NCBI RefSeq assembly: GCF_036346595.1
Contig: NZ_CP107834.1
Span: forward strand, 3,038,001-3,102,000
DNA: 64,000 bases
Reading direction: 5' to 3'
From: Streptomyces sp. NBC_00525
Lineage (GTDB): Bacteria > Actinomycetota > Actinomycetes > Streptomycetales > Streptomycetaceae
The notes under the pieces were generated by a model, which searched no databases, was not told where the DNA came from, and saw nothing but the letters and a program-made list of their open reading frames with translations. This document shows positions 26,693-35,387 of this stretch, one piece after another. A program made the position numbers and the translations under genes. Each line of letters opens with the position of its first letter. The stretch's first letter is position 1.

Positions 26693-27988
26693 GTGAACCG
26701 AAACAGCACACGCGGCACCAGCAACGACACCGGCGCGCCCCCCGCGCTCACCCGGCGGCGGCTGCTCGGCACGGCGGGCGCGGCCGGGGCGACCGGGCTG
26801 GTGCTCGGAGCGGCCGGCGGCGCCACCGGCTACGCCGCCACCCGCGACGACGCCCCGACCGCGCTGACCGCAGTCGGCTCCACCGAGGTGATGTTTCACG
26901 GGAAACATCAACCGGGGATCACCACTCCGCTTCAGGCACGGGGGCATCTGGTCGCCTTCGACCTCGCCCCCGGCGCGGGACGCAAGGAAGCCGCCGCCCT
27001 GATGCGCCGCTGGTCCGCGGTCGCGCGGCGGCTGATGGCCGGCGAGCCCGCCGAGGGGGCGGCGGACGGCCCCGGCCACGACACCGGGGTCGCGCTGGAC
27101 GCGGGCCCGTCCTCACTGACCGTCACCTTCGGATTCGGCTACGGCTTCTTCGAACGCACGGGCCTCACCGCGCACCGCCCGCCGGGGCTCGACCCGCTGC
27201 CGCCGTTCTCCTCCGACCACCTCGACGCAGACCGGTCCAACGGCGATCTGTGGGTCCAGATCGGCGCCGACGACGCGCTCGTCGCCTTCCACGCCCTGCG
27301 GGCCGTCCAGAAGGAGGCCGCCTCGACGGCCACCGTGCGCTGGCAGATGAACGGCTTCAACCGCACGCCCGGCGCCACCGCGAAGCCGATGACCGCCCGC
27401 AATCTGATGGGGCAGGTGGACGGCACCGGCAACCCAAAGCCCACGGACGCCGACTTCGACCGGCGCGTCTTCGTGCCCGGCGGCCAGAACGCGGCGTACG
27501 ACTGGCTCACCGGCGGCTCGTACGCGGTGGTGCGGCGGATCAGGATGCTGCTCGACGACTGGGAGAAGCTTCCGGTGGAGCAACAGGAACGGGTCATCGG
27601 CCGGCGCAAGGCGGACGGCGCCCCGCTCAGCGGCGGCACCGAGACCACCCCGATGGACCTGGACAAGGTGGGCCCGGACGGCAAGCCGCTGATCCCGGAG
27701 AACGCGCACGCGCGGATCTCCTCGCCGGAGCGCAACAGCGGAGCGGCGATGCTGCGCCGCCCGTTCTCGTACCACGACGGCGTCTCGGCGGACGGCACTC
27801 CGGACGCCGGGCTGCTGTTCATCTGCTGGCAGGCCGACCCGCTGCGCGGCTTCGTCACCGTGCAGCGCAAGCTGGACCGCGGGGACGCGCTCACGCCGTT
27901 CCTGCGCCATGAGGCGAGCGGGCTGTTCGCCGTACCGGGCGGAGCCGCTGCCGGGGAGTACGTGGGACAGCGCCTGCTGGAGGCCTGA
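26693..27988 (+). CDS. dtpA: Tat-exported dye-decolorizing peroxidase (DtpA-like)
   Basis: A 431-aa heme peroxidase starting at GTG 26693, eight bases after the copCD stop. The twin-arginine signal is LTRRRLLGTAGAAG. DyP hallmarks are VMFHGKHQPGI, the GxxDG motif with catalytic Asp243 (GQVDGTGN) and the heme-ligand His339 (NAHARISSP). In S. lividans, DtpA is encoded in the same place as sco and ecuC and is needed to mature the Cu oxidase GlxA. The sequence encoding FHGKH also contains a near-parS motif. Confidence 0.93.
   Translation: MNRNSTRGTSNDTGAPPALTRRRLLGTAGAAGATGLVLGAAGGATGYAATRDDAPTALTAVGSTEVMFHGKHQPGITTPLQARGHLVAFDLAPGAGRKEAAALMRRWSAVARRLMAGEPAEGAADGPGHDTGVALDAGPSSLTVTFGFGYGFFERTGLTAHRPPGLDPLPPFSSDHLDADRSNGDLWVQIGADDALVAFHALRAVQKEAASTATVRWQMNGFNRTPGATAKPMTARNLMGQVDGTGNPKPTDADFDRRVFVPGGQNAAYDWLTGGSYAVVRRIRMLLDDWEKLPVEQQERVIGRRKADGAPLSGGTETTPMDLDKVGPDGKPLIPENAHARISSPERNSGAAMLRRPFSYHDGVSADGTPDAGLLFICWQADPLRGFVTVQRKLDRGDALTPFLRHEASGLFAVPGGAAAGEYVGQRLLEA
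26892..26907. other. parS-like 16-mer inside dtpA (15/16)
   Basis: TGTTTCACGGGAAACA differs from the ParB-binding consensus TGTTTCACGTGAAACA at one position in the core. It encodes the conserved MFHGKH of DyP enzymes, so it may be coincidence. Confidence 0.3.
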
Positions 27989-28080
27989 GTGCCGGGGAGC
28001 CGGCAGGGGAAGCTTCGACACCTGCGGGAGTTGGGCCCTGGAGCCCGGCCATCCGGGCCTTCCGGGCCCGCACCGCGCAT

Positions 28081-28086
28081 TAGGGT
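28081..28086 (+). promoter_or_regulatory. -10 element of a probable leaderless promoter for pheA
   Basis: TAGGGT ends six bases before the pheA ATG at 28093. No ribosome-binding sequence fits between them, so transcription probably starts at or next to the ATG. Confidence 0.5.
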
Positions 28087-28092
28087 GACGGT

Positions 28093-29028
28093 ATGTCCGC
28101 CACGCGCTACGCATATCTCGGCCCTGAAGGCACCTTCACCGAGGTCGCCCTCCGTACGCTCCCGGAATCCGCCACCCGCGAACTCGTCCCGATGGTCTCC
28201 GTACCGGCGGCTCTGGACGCGGTGCGCAACGGTACGGCCGCCGCGGCGCTCGTACCGATCGAGAACTCCGTCGAGGGCGGTATCACCACCACCCTCGACC
28301 AGCTGACCAGCGGCGAACCGCTGATGATCTACCGCGAGGTGCTGCTCTCCATCACCTTCGCACTGCTCGTTCGGCCCGGCACCAAGCTGTCCGACATCAA
28401 GACGGTCACCGCCCACCCGGCCGCCCAGCCGCAGGTGCGCAACTGGATGGCCGCTCATCTCCCGCAGGCCGTCTGGGAGTCGGCGGCGTCCAACGCGGAC
28501 GGCGCACGGCTCGTCCAGGAGGGCCGGTACGACGCGGCGTTCGCGGGCGAGTTCGCGGCGGCCACGTACGGGCTCGAACCGCTGGTGACCGAGATCCACG
28601 ACGCGGAGAACGCGCAGACCCGCTTCGTACTGGTGGGCCGGCCGGCCCGGCCCGCGGCGCCGACCGGCGCGGACAAGACCTCCGTGGTGATCTGGCTGGG
28701 CGAGGACCATCCCGGCGCCCTGCTCGAACTGCTCCAGGAGTTCGCGGTGCGCGGGGTGAACCTGATGCTGATCCAGTCGCGGCCGACCGGGGCGGGCATC
28801 GGCAACTACTGCTTCGCGGTGGACGCCGAGGGCCATATCGCCGACCGGCGGGTCGGTGAGGCGCTGATGGGGCTCAAGCGCATCTGCCCGAATGTGCGCT
28901 TCCTCGGCTCCTATCCGAGGGCCGGTGTGACCCCGGCGGACGTACGCCCTCTGCGCGCCGGTACGTCGGACGCCGAGTTCACCGAGGCCTCCGACTGGCT
29001 GGCGCGCAACCAGGACGGGCGGGCCTGA
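28093..29028 (+). CDS. pheA: Prephenate dehydratase
   Basis: A 311-aa monofunctional enzyme converting prephenate to phenylpyruvate for phenylalanine synthesis. The catalytic domain has YLGPEGTFTEVA, VPIENSVEGGI and the conserved NAQTRFVLVG (TRF motif). A C-terminal ACT domain (HPGALLELLQEFAVRGVNLMLIQSRP) is the allosteric site for phenylalanine; the usual ESRP reads QSRP here. It lies next to a DnaA-box-rich intergenic region. Confidence 0.95.
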   Translation: MSATRYAYLGPEGTFTEVALRTLPESATRELVPMVSVPAALDAVRNGTAAAALVPIENSVEGGITTTLDQLTSGEPLMIYREVLLSITFALLVRPGTKLSDIKTVTAHPAAQPQVRNWMAAHLPQAVWESAASNADGARLVQEGRYDAAFAGEFAAATYGLEPLVTEIHDAENAQTRFVLVGRPARPAAPTGADKTSVVIWLGEDHPGALLELLQEFAVRGVNLMLIQSRPTGAGIGNYCFAVDAEGHIADRRVGEALMGLKRICPNVRFLGSYPRAGVTPADVRPLRAGTSDAEFTEASDWLARNQDGRA

Positions 29029-29124
29029 CGGCGGCCGTCCGCACGACGGGGGTCTGACAGCCACGGGCCCGATGCCCCGGCCACCCGGCCACCCGGCTAC
29101 CCAGGCGGTGGCCGGGGAACAGCC

Positions 29125-29468
29125 CTGTCCACACGGCTGGTGGGATCAGCGGATTGTCCTCACTGAAAAGTTATCCACAGGCGCGCATCCATGCCTGGGG
29201 ACAAGTCGACACTGGAATCCGACATGGTCGACAAATCAACACAGCCCACCTGGACCCGTCCACAGAGTTCCAGGCCGCCCGGTGTCAGCACAATTCCATT
29301 GATCAACTCTTTAGGGCTAGCAATTCCCACCCGAATGAGCGCGCAAAGCAGGTTTGAACCATGAATCCACGCGTTTCCACCGGCCGCCCGGAATGACCCC
29401 ATCCATGTCCACAGACTTCCCCCACAGCCTGTGGATAACTTTGACGAACCACTCACCCCTGTGGACAA
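29125..29468. promoter_or_regulatory. DnaA-box cluster between pheA and serS
   Basis: Six nonamers fit the DnaA box: CTGTCCACA at 29125, TTATCCACA at 29171 (perfect), CCGTCCACA at 29256, ATGTCCACA at 29405, TGTGGATAA at 29430 and TGTGGACAA at 29460 (reverse strand, both perfect). Two more have one mismatch (29154 and 29196). They fill a 576-bp gene-free stretch that is less GC-rich than its flanks. S. coelicolor has known DnaA-titrating clusters near oriC; this is probably one of them (see findings). Confidence 0.8.
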
Positions 29469-29604
29469 GCGGCGAGCAACTCCCCCTTCACGCAAGGCCG
29501 ATGCGGCACGAACCCAGAATGCCGAATAGTGGCAATTCGGGCAAAGCGCCACGCTTGTGCCCATCGGTTCAAGCGCCGGAAGCGGGCCCCGGTAGCCTGG
29601 GGGA

Positions 29605-30894
29605 GTGATTGACCTTCGCCTGATTCGTGAGGACCCCGACCGTGTTCGCGCCTCCCAGCGCAACCGGGGAGAGGACGTCGCACTCGTCGACGCCCTGCTC
29701 TCCGCCGACGAACGGCGCAGGTCGTCCGGGGTCGCATTCGACGAACTCCGCTCCGAGCAGAAATCGCTCGGCAAACTCATCCCCAAGGCGTCCCCCGAGG
29801 AGCGCACCGAGCTCCTGAAGCGCGCCGAGCAGCTCAAGGCCGACGTCAAGGCGGCCGACGCGGCCCAGGACGAGGCCGACGCGGAGACCAGGAACCTGCT
29901 GCTGCGGCTCGGCAACATCGTCCACCCGGACGTGCCGGTCGGCGGCGAGGAGGACTTCGTCGTCCGGGAGACGCACGGGACGATCCGTGACTTCGGCGCC
30001 GAGGGCTTCGAGCCCAAGGACCACCTGGAGCTCGGCGAGGCACTGGGCGCGATCGACATGGAGCGCGGCGCCAAGGTCTCCGGCTCGCGCTTCTACTACC
30101 TGACGGGCGTGGGCGCGCTGCTGGAGCTCGCCCTCGTCAACGCGGCGATCGCCCAGGCCACCGAGGCCGGCTTCACCCCCATGCTGACCCCGACGCTGGT
30201 CCGCCCGCGCGCCATGGAGGGCACCGGCTTCCTCGGCCAGGCCGCCGACGACGTCTACCACCTCGACAAGGACGACCAGTACCTGGTCGGCACCTCCGAG
30301 GTACCGCTCGCCGCGTACCACATGGACGAGATCATCGACGCGGAGAAGCTGCCGCTGCGCTACGCCGGCTACTCGTCCTGCTACCGCCGCGAGGCGGGGA
30401 CGTACGGCAAGGACACCCGCGGCATCTTCCGGGTCCACCAGTTCACCAAGGTCGAGATGTTCTCGTACGTCGACCCGGCGGACGCGGAGGCCGAGCACCT
30501 GCGCCTGCTCGACTGGGAGAAGCAGTGGCTCACCGGCCTGGAGCTGCCCTTCCAGGTCATCGACGTCGCCAGCGGCGACCTGGGGGCGTCGGCCACCAGG
30601 AAGTACGACTGCGAGGCGTGGATTCCGACCCAGGGCAAGTACCGCGAGCTCACATCGGCGTCCAACTGCGGCGAATTCCAGGCCCGCAGGCTCTCGGTCC
30701 GGATGCGGGACAACCGCGACGGCAAGAAGGTCATGAAGCCGCTGGCCACGCTGAACGGCACGCTGTGCGCCGTCCCGCGCACCATCGTGGCGATCCTGGA
30801 GAACCACCAGCTGTCCGACGGTTCGGTGCGGGTGCCCGAGGTGCTCCGTCCCTACCTGGGCGGGCGCGAACTCCTGGAACCGGTCGCCAAGTGA
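29605..30894 (+). CDS. serS: Seryl-tRNA synthetase
   Basis: A 429-aa class II synthetase charging tRNA-Ser. The N-terminal antiparallel coiled coil (about 30-110) binds the long variable arm of tRNA-Ser. The core has motif 2 ([12 protein letters not shown]), the [10 protein letters not shown] loop and motif 3 ([20 protein letters not shown]). The start is GTG 29605; GGGGG lies directly before it, too close for a normal ribosome site, so a leaderless or short-leader message is likely. It overlaps the downstream HAD gene by four bases. Confidence 0.97.
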   Translation: MIDLRLIREDPDRVRASQRNRGEDVALVDALLSADERRRSSGVAFDELRSEQKSLGKLIPKASPEERTELLKRAEQLKADVKAADAAQDEADAETRNLLLRLGNIVHPDVPVGGEEDFVVRETHGTIRDFGAEGFEPKDHLELGEALGAIDMERGAKVSGSRFYYLTGVGALLELALVNAAIAQATEAGFTPMLTPTLVRPRAMEGTGFLGQAADDVYHLDKDDQYLVGTSEVPLAAYHMDEIIDAEKLPLRYAGYSSCYRREAGTYGKDTRGIFRVHQFTKVEMFSYVDPADAEAEHLRLLDWEKQWLTGLELPFQVIDVASGDLGASATRKYDCEAWIPTQGKYRELTSASNCGEFQARRLSVRMRDNRDGKKVMKPLATLNGTLCAVPRTIVAILENHQLSDGSVRVPEVLRPYLGGRELLEPVAK

Positions 30895-31697
30895 CATTTC
30901 CCTACAAGCTCGTCGCCACCGACCTCGACGGCACCCTGCTGCGCGACGACCACACCGTCTCCGCACGGACGCGCGACGCCCTGAAGGCCGCCGCCGCGGC
31001 CGGAGCGGCGCACATCATCGTCACCGGCCGGGCCGTTCCCTGGACCCGGCACATCCTGGACGACCTCGGTTACGAGGGCCTGGCCGTCTGCGCCCAGGGC
31101 GCACAGGTCTACCACGCAGGTGAGCGCAGGCTGCTCACCTCGCTCACCCTGGACCGGCAGCTGGCCGGACTCGCCCTCTCCAAGGTCGAGGCGGAGGTCG
31201 GCCCGCTGGCGCTGGCCGCGAGCCGCGACGGGCTCGACGGCGATGTACTGGTCGGGCCGGGCTACCAGGTGCAGGAGGGGCCGCACCCGTCCGTCTTCGT
31301 CCAGGACCCGGCCGAGCTGTGGGAAGCCCCGCTGAACAAGGTGTACATACAGCACCCGGAGCTGGGCGACGACGAGCTGGCGAAGGCCGCGCGGGCGGCG
31401 GTCGGCAATCTGGTGGACGTGGTCATGGCGGGGCCGGGGGTCGTGGAGATCCTTCCGCTGGGACTGAGCAAGGCCACCGGGCTCTCGCTCGCGGCGCGCC
31501 GGCTGGGCGTGAAGGCGGCGGACACGATCGCCTTCGGCGACATGCCCAACGACATCCCGATGTTCGCGTGGGCACGGCACGGGGTGGCCATGGCCAACGC
31601 CCATGACGACCTGAAGACCGTCGCCCAGGAGACGACCGCGTCGAACCAGGACGACGGCATCGCGGTGGTGCTGGAGCGGCTGCTCGGGGCGTCGTAG
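30891..31697 (+). CDS. HAD-superfamily (Cof-type) phosphatase
   Basis: A 268-aa cytosolic phosphohydrolase of the HAD IIB/Cof class. Motif I is [12 protein letters not shown] with the nucleophile Asp, motif II IVTGR, motif III the Lys in GLSKATG, and motif [12 protein letters not shown]. Its GTG overlaps the serS stop (GTGA), so the two are co-translated; this serS-HAD pair is conserved in Streptomyces by memory. The substrate is unknown. A related gene lies at 40501. Confidence 0.9.
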   Translation: MTFPYKLVATDLDGTLLRDDHTVSARTRDALKAAAAAGAAHIIVTGRAVPWTRHILDDLGYEGLAVCAQGAQVYHAGERRLLTSLTLDRQLAGLALSKVEAEVGPLALAASRDGLDGDVLVGPGYQVQEGPHPSVFVQDPAELWEAPLNKVYIQHPELGDDELAKAARAAVGNLVDVVMAGPGVVEILPLGLSKATGLSLAARRLGVKAADTIAFGDMPNDIPMFAWARHGVAMANAHDDLKTVAQETTASNQDDGIAVVLERLLGAS

Positions 31698-31745
31698 CCC
31701 TCACCGCTGGTCGCGGGCCTGCTCGGCCGCGGACTTGCTCGTGCG

Positions 31746-31780
31746 GCTCAGGGGCCGGGGTACTGCCTCGGCCCCTGAGC
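31746..31780 (+). terminator. Terminator of serS-HAD operon
   Basis: GCTCAGGGGCCG (31746-31757) pairs perfectly with CGGCCCCTGAGC (31769-31780) and is followed by CTTTTCC. Confidence 0.9.
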
Positions 31781-31817
31781 CTTTTCCTACGCCGTCACCA
31801 GGACCTGCGGCCCCGGA

Positions 31818-32510
31818 TCAGCGCGTGTTGCGGCGGTTCAGCTCCTTCAGGTTGCGTGCGAGGGCGTCCATGCGCCCGTCGAGCCGGTCGACGCCCTCGG
31901 CCGCCCCGCTGAGCCGCGCGCTCATGGCGCCGACCACCTGATGGGTGACCTCCAGCCTCCGGTCGAGGCTGTCCAGCCGGTGCGACATCCGGCTGAGGAC
32001 CGGGCCCAGCTCCTGGAGCGCGATGCCCACGCCGGCCAGGTGGCTCTCGACCCGCGTCACGCGGTGTTCGAGCGACGCGTATCCCGCGCGCAGGTCCTGC
32101 TCGGCGTCGAGCAGATACGTACGCACGCACCGAGCGACGTCGCTGTCGCGAAGGAGCATGGCGACGTTGAGGACGGTTCGGCGGGTGTAGAGACGGAGCT
32201 GAGTGGCTGCCTGTGGATAACTTCCACCCTCCTCGCCGCCCCATAGCGACATCGTGTCGCTATGGAAGTCACGCAGCTCAGAGCCTCGCAGCACATGCAT
32301 TCCATTCTCGGAGAGCTCGTTCTGGTGCCGGTCGGTCAGCCTCCTGACCGTCTTTGTGGATACTTCGAAGTAACGAGCCACGTCCTCTGTGCGAACGTGA
32401 ATCCCGTCGGGGAGCATGACAAGGATCTTCACCTTGTCCAGGGCATCGACGCGCCCCATCTGTTCGACACGCAACGCGCGTGATTCGATCAAGGCGACTT
32501 CTGTTGGCAT
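31818..32510 (-). CDS. Putative DNA-binding regulator, phage-antirepressor-like, with coiled coil
   Basis: A 230-aa protein beginning MPTEVALIESRALRVEQ. Residues 30-75 look like a winged-helix domain (LPDGIHVRTEDVARYFEVSTKTVRRL), followed by RGSELRDFHS and RRTVLNVAMLLRDSDVARCVRTYLLDAEQ (about 105-140), a pattern found in phage antirepressor-type and so-called restriction endonuclease-like proteins of Streptomyces. The last 85 residues are a predicted coiled coil rich in RLDSLDRRLE heptads. It is a single gene with no phage neighbours. A perfect DnaA box lies within the coding region. Confidence 0.65.
   Translation of the reverse strand: MPTEVALIESRALRVEQMGRVDALDKVKILVMLPDGIHVRTEDVARYFEVSTKTVRRLTDRHQNELSENGMHVLRGSELRDFHSDTMSLWGGEEGGSYPQAATQLRLYTRRTVLNVAMLLRDSDVARCVRTYLLDAEQDLRAGYASLEHRVTRVESHLAGVGIALQELGPVLSRMSHRLDSLDRRLEVTHQVVGAMSARLSGAAEGVDRLDGRMDALARNLKELNRRNTR
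32212..32220. promoter_or_regulatory. Perfect DnaA box inside the antirepressor-like gene
   Basis: TGTGGATAA is the exact complement of TTATCCACA. It falls inside codons for the SYPQ part of the protein, about 2.7 kb from the DnaA-box cluster. Confidence 0.5.
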
Positions 32511-32760
32511 GAGCTGTCTTCTGCCTTCCGCTGGTGAAATCCACGGGAAATGGACAGGGGGGATCGACAGCCCTCTTCCCAGGGCTTCAGGGGCGGAGGA
32601 CGCTCACGGTTGCCACTCACTCCGGGAACCGGCCGGCGGGTGTTCCCTCGCCGTACCGGCCATCTGCACATTCACGAACGCTACGACGCCACGGATTCCA
32701 GTTGCCTCCACGCACCGTGAACAACGCACCGATAACCGTACAGTTACGCGTAGGACTGTC

Positions 32761-32810
32761 CGACATGCGAAAACCCCCCGACCGAAGGGCCGGGGGGTTT
32801 TCGCATGTCG
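32761..32810. terminator. 20-bp perfect inverted repeat ending the ABC operon
   Basis: Positions 32761-32780 and 32791-32810 are perfect reverse complements with a 10-nt loop. The core AAAACCCCCCG/CGGGGGGTTTT acts in both directions. It lies 14 bp beyond the stop of the last ABC gene. Confidence 0.9.
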
Positions 32811-32823
32811 AGGGAGCGCCCGC

Positions 32824-33543
32824 TCACTCCTCGCCGGCGAGCTTCAGCGCGCGCAGCTTCTGCCCCGCGTACCAGGTGGCCACGACGGTGACCGCGGCCA
32901 GCAGGACCGTGGCGAGCGGCAGCCCGACGTCCGAGGTGATCGCCCCGTTGCCGCCGGTCTTCTCGGCGAGCGCGAGCGCCCACTGCTGCACGCTGAGCGT
33001 GCGCGCACCGGGCACCAGGCTGCCGAACAGGGCCTCCCACACCAGCGCGTAGACGAGGCCCAGCACCACGGCGTGCCGGCTGACCGTACCCAGCAGCAGG
33101 AACAGCGCGCTGTAGGCGATCGAAGCGACCAGGGCGGCGATCGTGTACGCCACCGCGATCTGCTGGCCGTTGCCGTTGAGGATCAGGCCCGCGACCATCG
33201 TCGGGACGGCCGAGAACACCATGGTCACCGCGATCGCGACGATCAGCTTGGTGAAGATGATCGTCGGCCGGCTCACCGGCTTGGCCAGCAGGTAGACGAT
33301 CGAGCCGTCGTCGATCTCCGGCCCGATGGCGCCCGTACCGGCGATCACGCCGATCAGCGGGACCATCGTGGCGATGGCGAATCCACCCAGCACGTCCGAG
33401 GCCACCTGATCGTCGGCCCCGGCGAACCATCGCACCGCCACCGCGATGACGATCAGCAGCACGGGCAGGACGAAGAGGATGGCGGCCCGGCGCCGGCCGA
33501 GCAACGCCCGGTAGGTGAGCCGGGCGACTGTGGGGTCGTACAT
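32824..33543 (-). CDS. ABC-2 type transporter permease
   Basis: A 239-aa membrane protein with about six helices (ILFVLPVLLIVIAVAVRW, GFAIATMVPLIGVIAGTG, TKLIVAIAVTMVFSAVPTMV, AALVASIAYSALFLLLG, VVLGLVYALVWEALFGSL, ATVLLAAVTVVATWYAG). The segment EIDDGSIVYLLAKPVSRP is typical of ABC-2 exporters. It is the last gene of a four-gene minus-strand operon and pairs with the ATPase 27 bp upstream. Confidence 0.9.
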   Translation of the reverse strand: MYDPTVARLTYRALLGRRRAAILFVLPVLLIVIAVAVRWFAGADDQVASDVLGGFAIATMVPLIGVIAGTGAIGPEIDDGSIVYLLAKPVSRPTIIFTKLIVAIAVTMVFSAVPTMVAGLILNGNGQQIAVAYTIAALVASIAYSALFLLLGTVSRHAVVLGLVYALVWEALFGSLVPGARTLSVQQWALALAEKTGGNGAITSDVGLPLATVLLAAVTVVATWYAGQKLRALKLAGEE

Positions 33544-33570
33544 GACGTCACAGCTCCTTGTCGGCCTCGA

Positions 33571-34482
33571 TCAGGCCGCTACGAGATAGGAAAAGACCGA
33601 TTCGAGGGACTCGTCGGACGGTGAAACGGTCAGCAGACGGATGCCCTGCTCGCGCGCGACCTTGGGCAACAGCGTGGTGAACCGGGCGAAATCGATCGCT
33701 TGGATACGCAGAGCGTTCTCGCTCAGGTCGACTTCGATCCCCGCTGTCGACGGGTCGGCGATCAGCGCGGCGGCCAGGGCCCGGTCGTCGCTGGACCGTA
33801 CGAGATAGCGGTGCGGACGGTCGGTCATCAGCCGGCGGATGCGCCGGAAGTCGCCGGACGCCGCGTGCCGTCCCGCCACGATCACCTCGATGTGCGAGGC
33901 GAGCTGTTCGACCTCTTCGAGGATGTGCGAGGAGAAGAGGACCGTACGGCCCTCCGCGCCCATCCGGCGCAGCAGTTCCATCAGCTGCATCCGCTGGCGC
34001 GGGTCCATCCCGTTGAACGGTTCGTCGAGCAGCAGCACGGAAGGGTGGTGGACCAGCGCGGACGCCATCTTCACGCGCTGGCGCATGCCCTTGCTGTACG
34101 TCGAGATCTTGCGGTCCTGCGCGTGCTCCATCTCGACCGTGGCCAGCGCCGCGGCCGCCTCGGCCTTGCCCAGTCCGTGCAGTTCGGCGTTGGCCACCAC
34201 GAACTCGCGGCCGGTCAGGAAGTCGTACATGCCCTCCCGCTCCGGCACGATGCCGATCTCCCGGTACACCGCCTCGTTGCGCCAGATGGGCTTGCCGTCG
34301 AGCGTGACCGTGCCCGTCGAGGGGGCCAGGAAACCCGCCATCATGTTGATCAGCGTGGACTTGCCCGCGCCGTTGGGGCCGAGCAGGCCGGTGACGCCCG
34401 GACCCACGGTCATGCTGACGTCGTTGACGGCGACCACATTGCCGAACCAGCGGGAGGTGTGGTCGATCTCGATGGTGGTCAC
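33571..34482 (-). CDS. ABC transporter ATP-binding protein
   Basis: A 303-aa ATPase from GTG 34482 (VTTIEIDHTSRWFG). It shows Walker A GPNGAGKST, a signature YSKGMRQRVKMASAL, Walker B LLLDEPFNGMD and the H-loop SSHILEEVEQL, with a C-terminal extension after about residue 215. The start overlaps the stop of the upstream permease by four bases, so translation is coupled. Substrate unknown; the ABC-2/CcmA-type pair suggests export. Confidence 0.92.
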   Translation of the reverse strand: MTTIEIDHTSRWFGNVVAVNDVSMTVGPGVTGLLGPNGAGKSTLINMMAGFLAPSTGTVTLDGKPIWRNEAVYREIGIVPEREGMYDFLTGREFVVANAELHGLGKAEAAAALATVEMEHAQDRKISTYSKGMRQRVKMASALVHHPSVLLLDEPFNGMDPRQRMQLMELLRRMGAEGRTVLFSSHILEEVEQLASHIEVIVAGRHAASGDFRRIRRLMTDRPHRYLVRSSDDRALAAALIADPSTAGIEVDLSENALRIQAIDFARFTTLLPKVAREQGIRLLTVSPSDESLESVFSYLVAA

Positions 34483-35387
34483 AGCCCGACCCTCCGGTAG
34501 CGGCGCATCAGCACGGCGTACGAGCCGGCGATCAGCGCGAGAACAACGAGCAGATAGACGACGCCGGACCCGGCGCCCGGCCCCGCCCCGCCGGGGAAGG
34601 CCGAGGTCGCCCCGAGGAACGCGGTCTGCACCCCGTCGATCAGCGTGATCGGCGAGAACAGCCCCAGCCATTCCACCGCGTTCTCCGATCCGGTGGACCA
34701 GGCGATGCCCTGGACGGTCGAGACCCCGCCGTAGGTGATGGTCAGCAGCGCGATGACCGCGGCGACGCCGAAGCCCCGGCGCGGGGTGAGCGCGGCCATC
34801 ACCAGGCCGAGGCCCGCGAAGAGAACGGAGAGCAGCAGCACGGAGACCATCCCCTGGGCGAACCACTTCGTCTGGTCCGCGAAGTCGAACTTGCCCAGCA
34901 GTGCGCCGATGTAGAGGATCACGACCGGCGCACCGGTCAGCACGAAGATCGCGGACGCCATGGCGGCGAACTTGGCGAGGACGTAGTCGCCGTGCTCGAT
35001 CGGCCGCGAGAAGTACAGCGGCACGGTTTTGAACCGCAGGTCCCTGGAGACCGCCTGCGGCGCCTGCGCGGCGACGAACAGACCGATGACGGCCTGCAGA
35101 TAGATCGCGAACCGCGTGTACTGGAGCGGAAGTTTAGTCGTCCCCGGAGTGGCGATGGCGACGGCGACGATGATCGCCGCCACCAGGCACATCACGCCGA
35201 ACAGCAGCATGGGCAGCACCTTGGACTTGGCCGAACGGCCGAGCCCGAAGGCGCCGCGCAGGGTCTGCGAGTACAGCGAGCGGCGGGCGTAGGCGCGGCC
35301 GAGGCGCGGGCCGTCGTAGGCGCGGTAGCCGATGTTGTGGATGCGGGAGGTCTCGCTCCCGGTCACGGCGCCGGACTCAGTGCTCAT
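34479..35387 (-). CDS. ABC-2 type transporter permease
   Basis: A 302-aa permease. A soluble N-terminus with IHNIGYRAYDGPRLGR (a motif common in these permeases) precedes about six membrane helices, including VLPMLLFGVMCLVAAIIVAVA and VVYLLVVLALIAGSYAVLMRR. It overlaps the upstream ATPase by 11 bp and the downstream ATPase by 4 bp, so all four genes form one tight operon with two ATPase/permease pairs. Confidence 0.9.
   Translation of the reverse strand: MSTESGAVTGSETSRIHNIGYRAYDGPRLGRAYARRSLYSQTLRGAFGLGRSAKSKVLPMLLFGVMCLVAAIIVAVAIATPGTTKLPLQYTRFAIYLQAVIGLFVAAQAPQAVSRDLRFKTVPLYFSRPIEHGDYVLAKFAAMASAIFVLTGAPVVILYIGALLGKFDFADQTKWFAQGMVSVLLLSVLFAGLGLVMAALTPRRGFGVAAVIALLTITYGGVSTVQGIAWSTGSENAVEWLGLFSPITLIDGVQTAFLGATSAFPGGAGPGAGSGVVYLLVVLALIAGSYAVLMRRYRRVGL

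Noticed and set aside
29154..29204. Additional DnaA-like nonamers TTGTCCTCA and TGGGGACAA
   Set aside because: Each has a mismatch in the core CCACA part, so I did not count them as good boxes, though they may add weak affinity.
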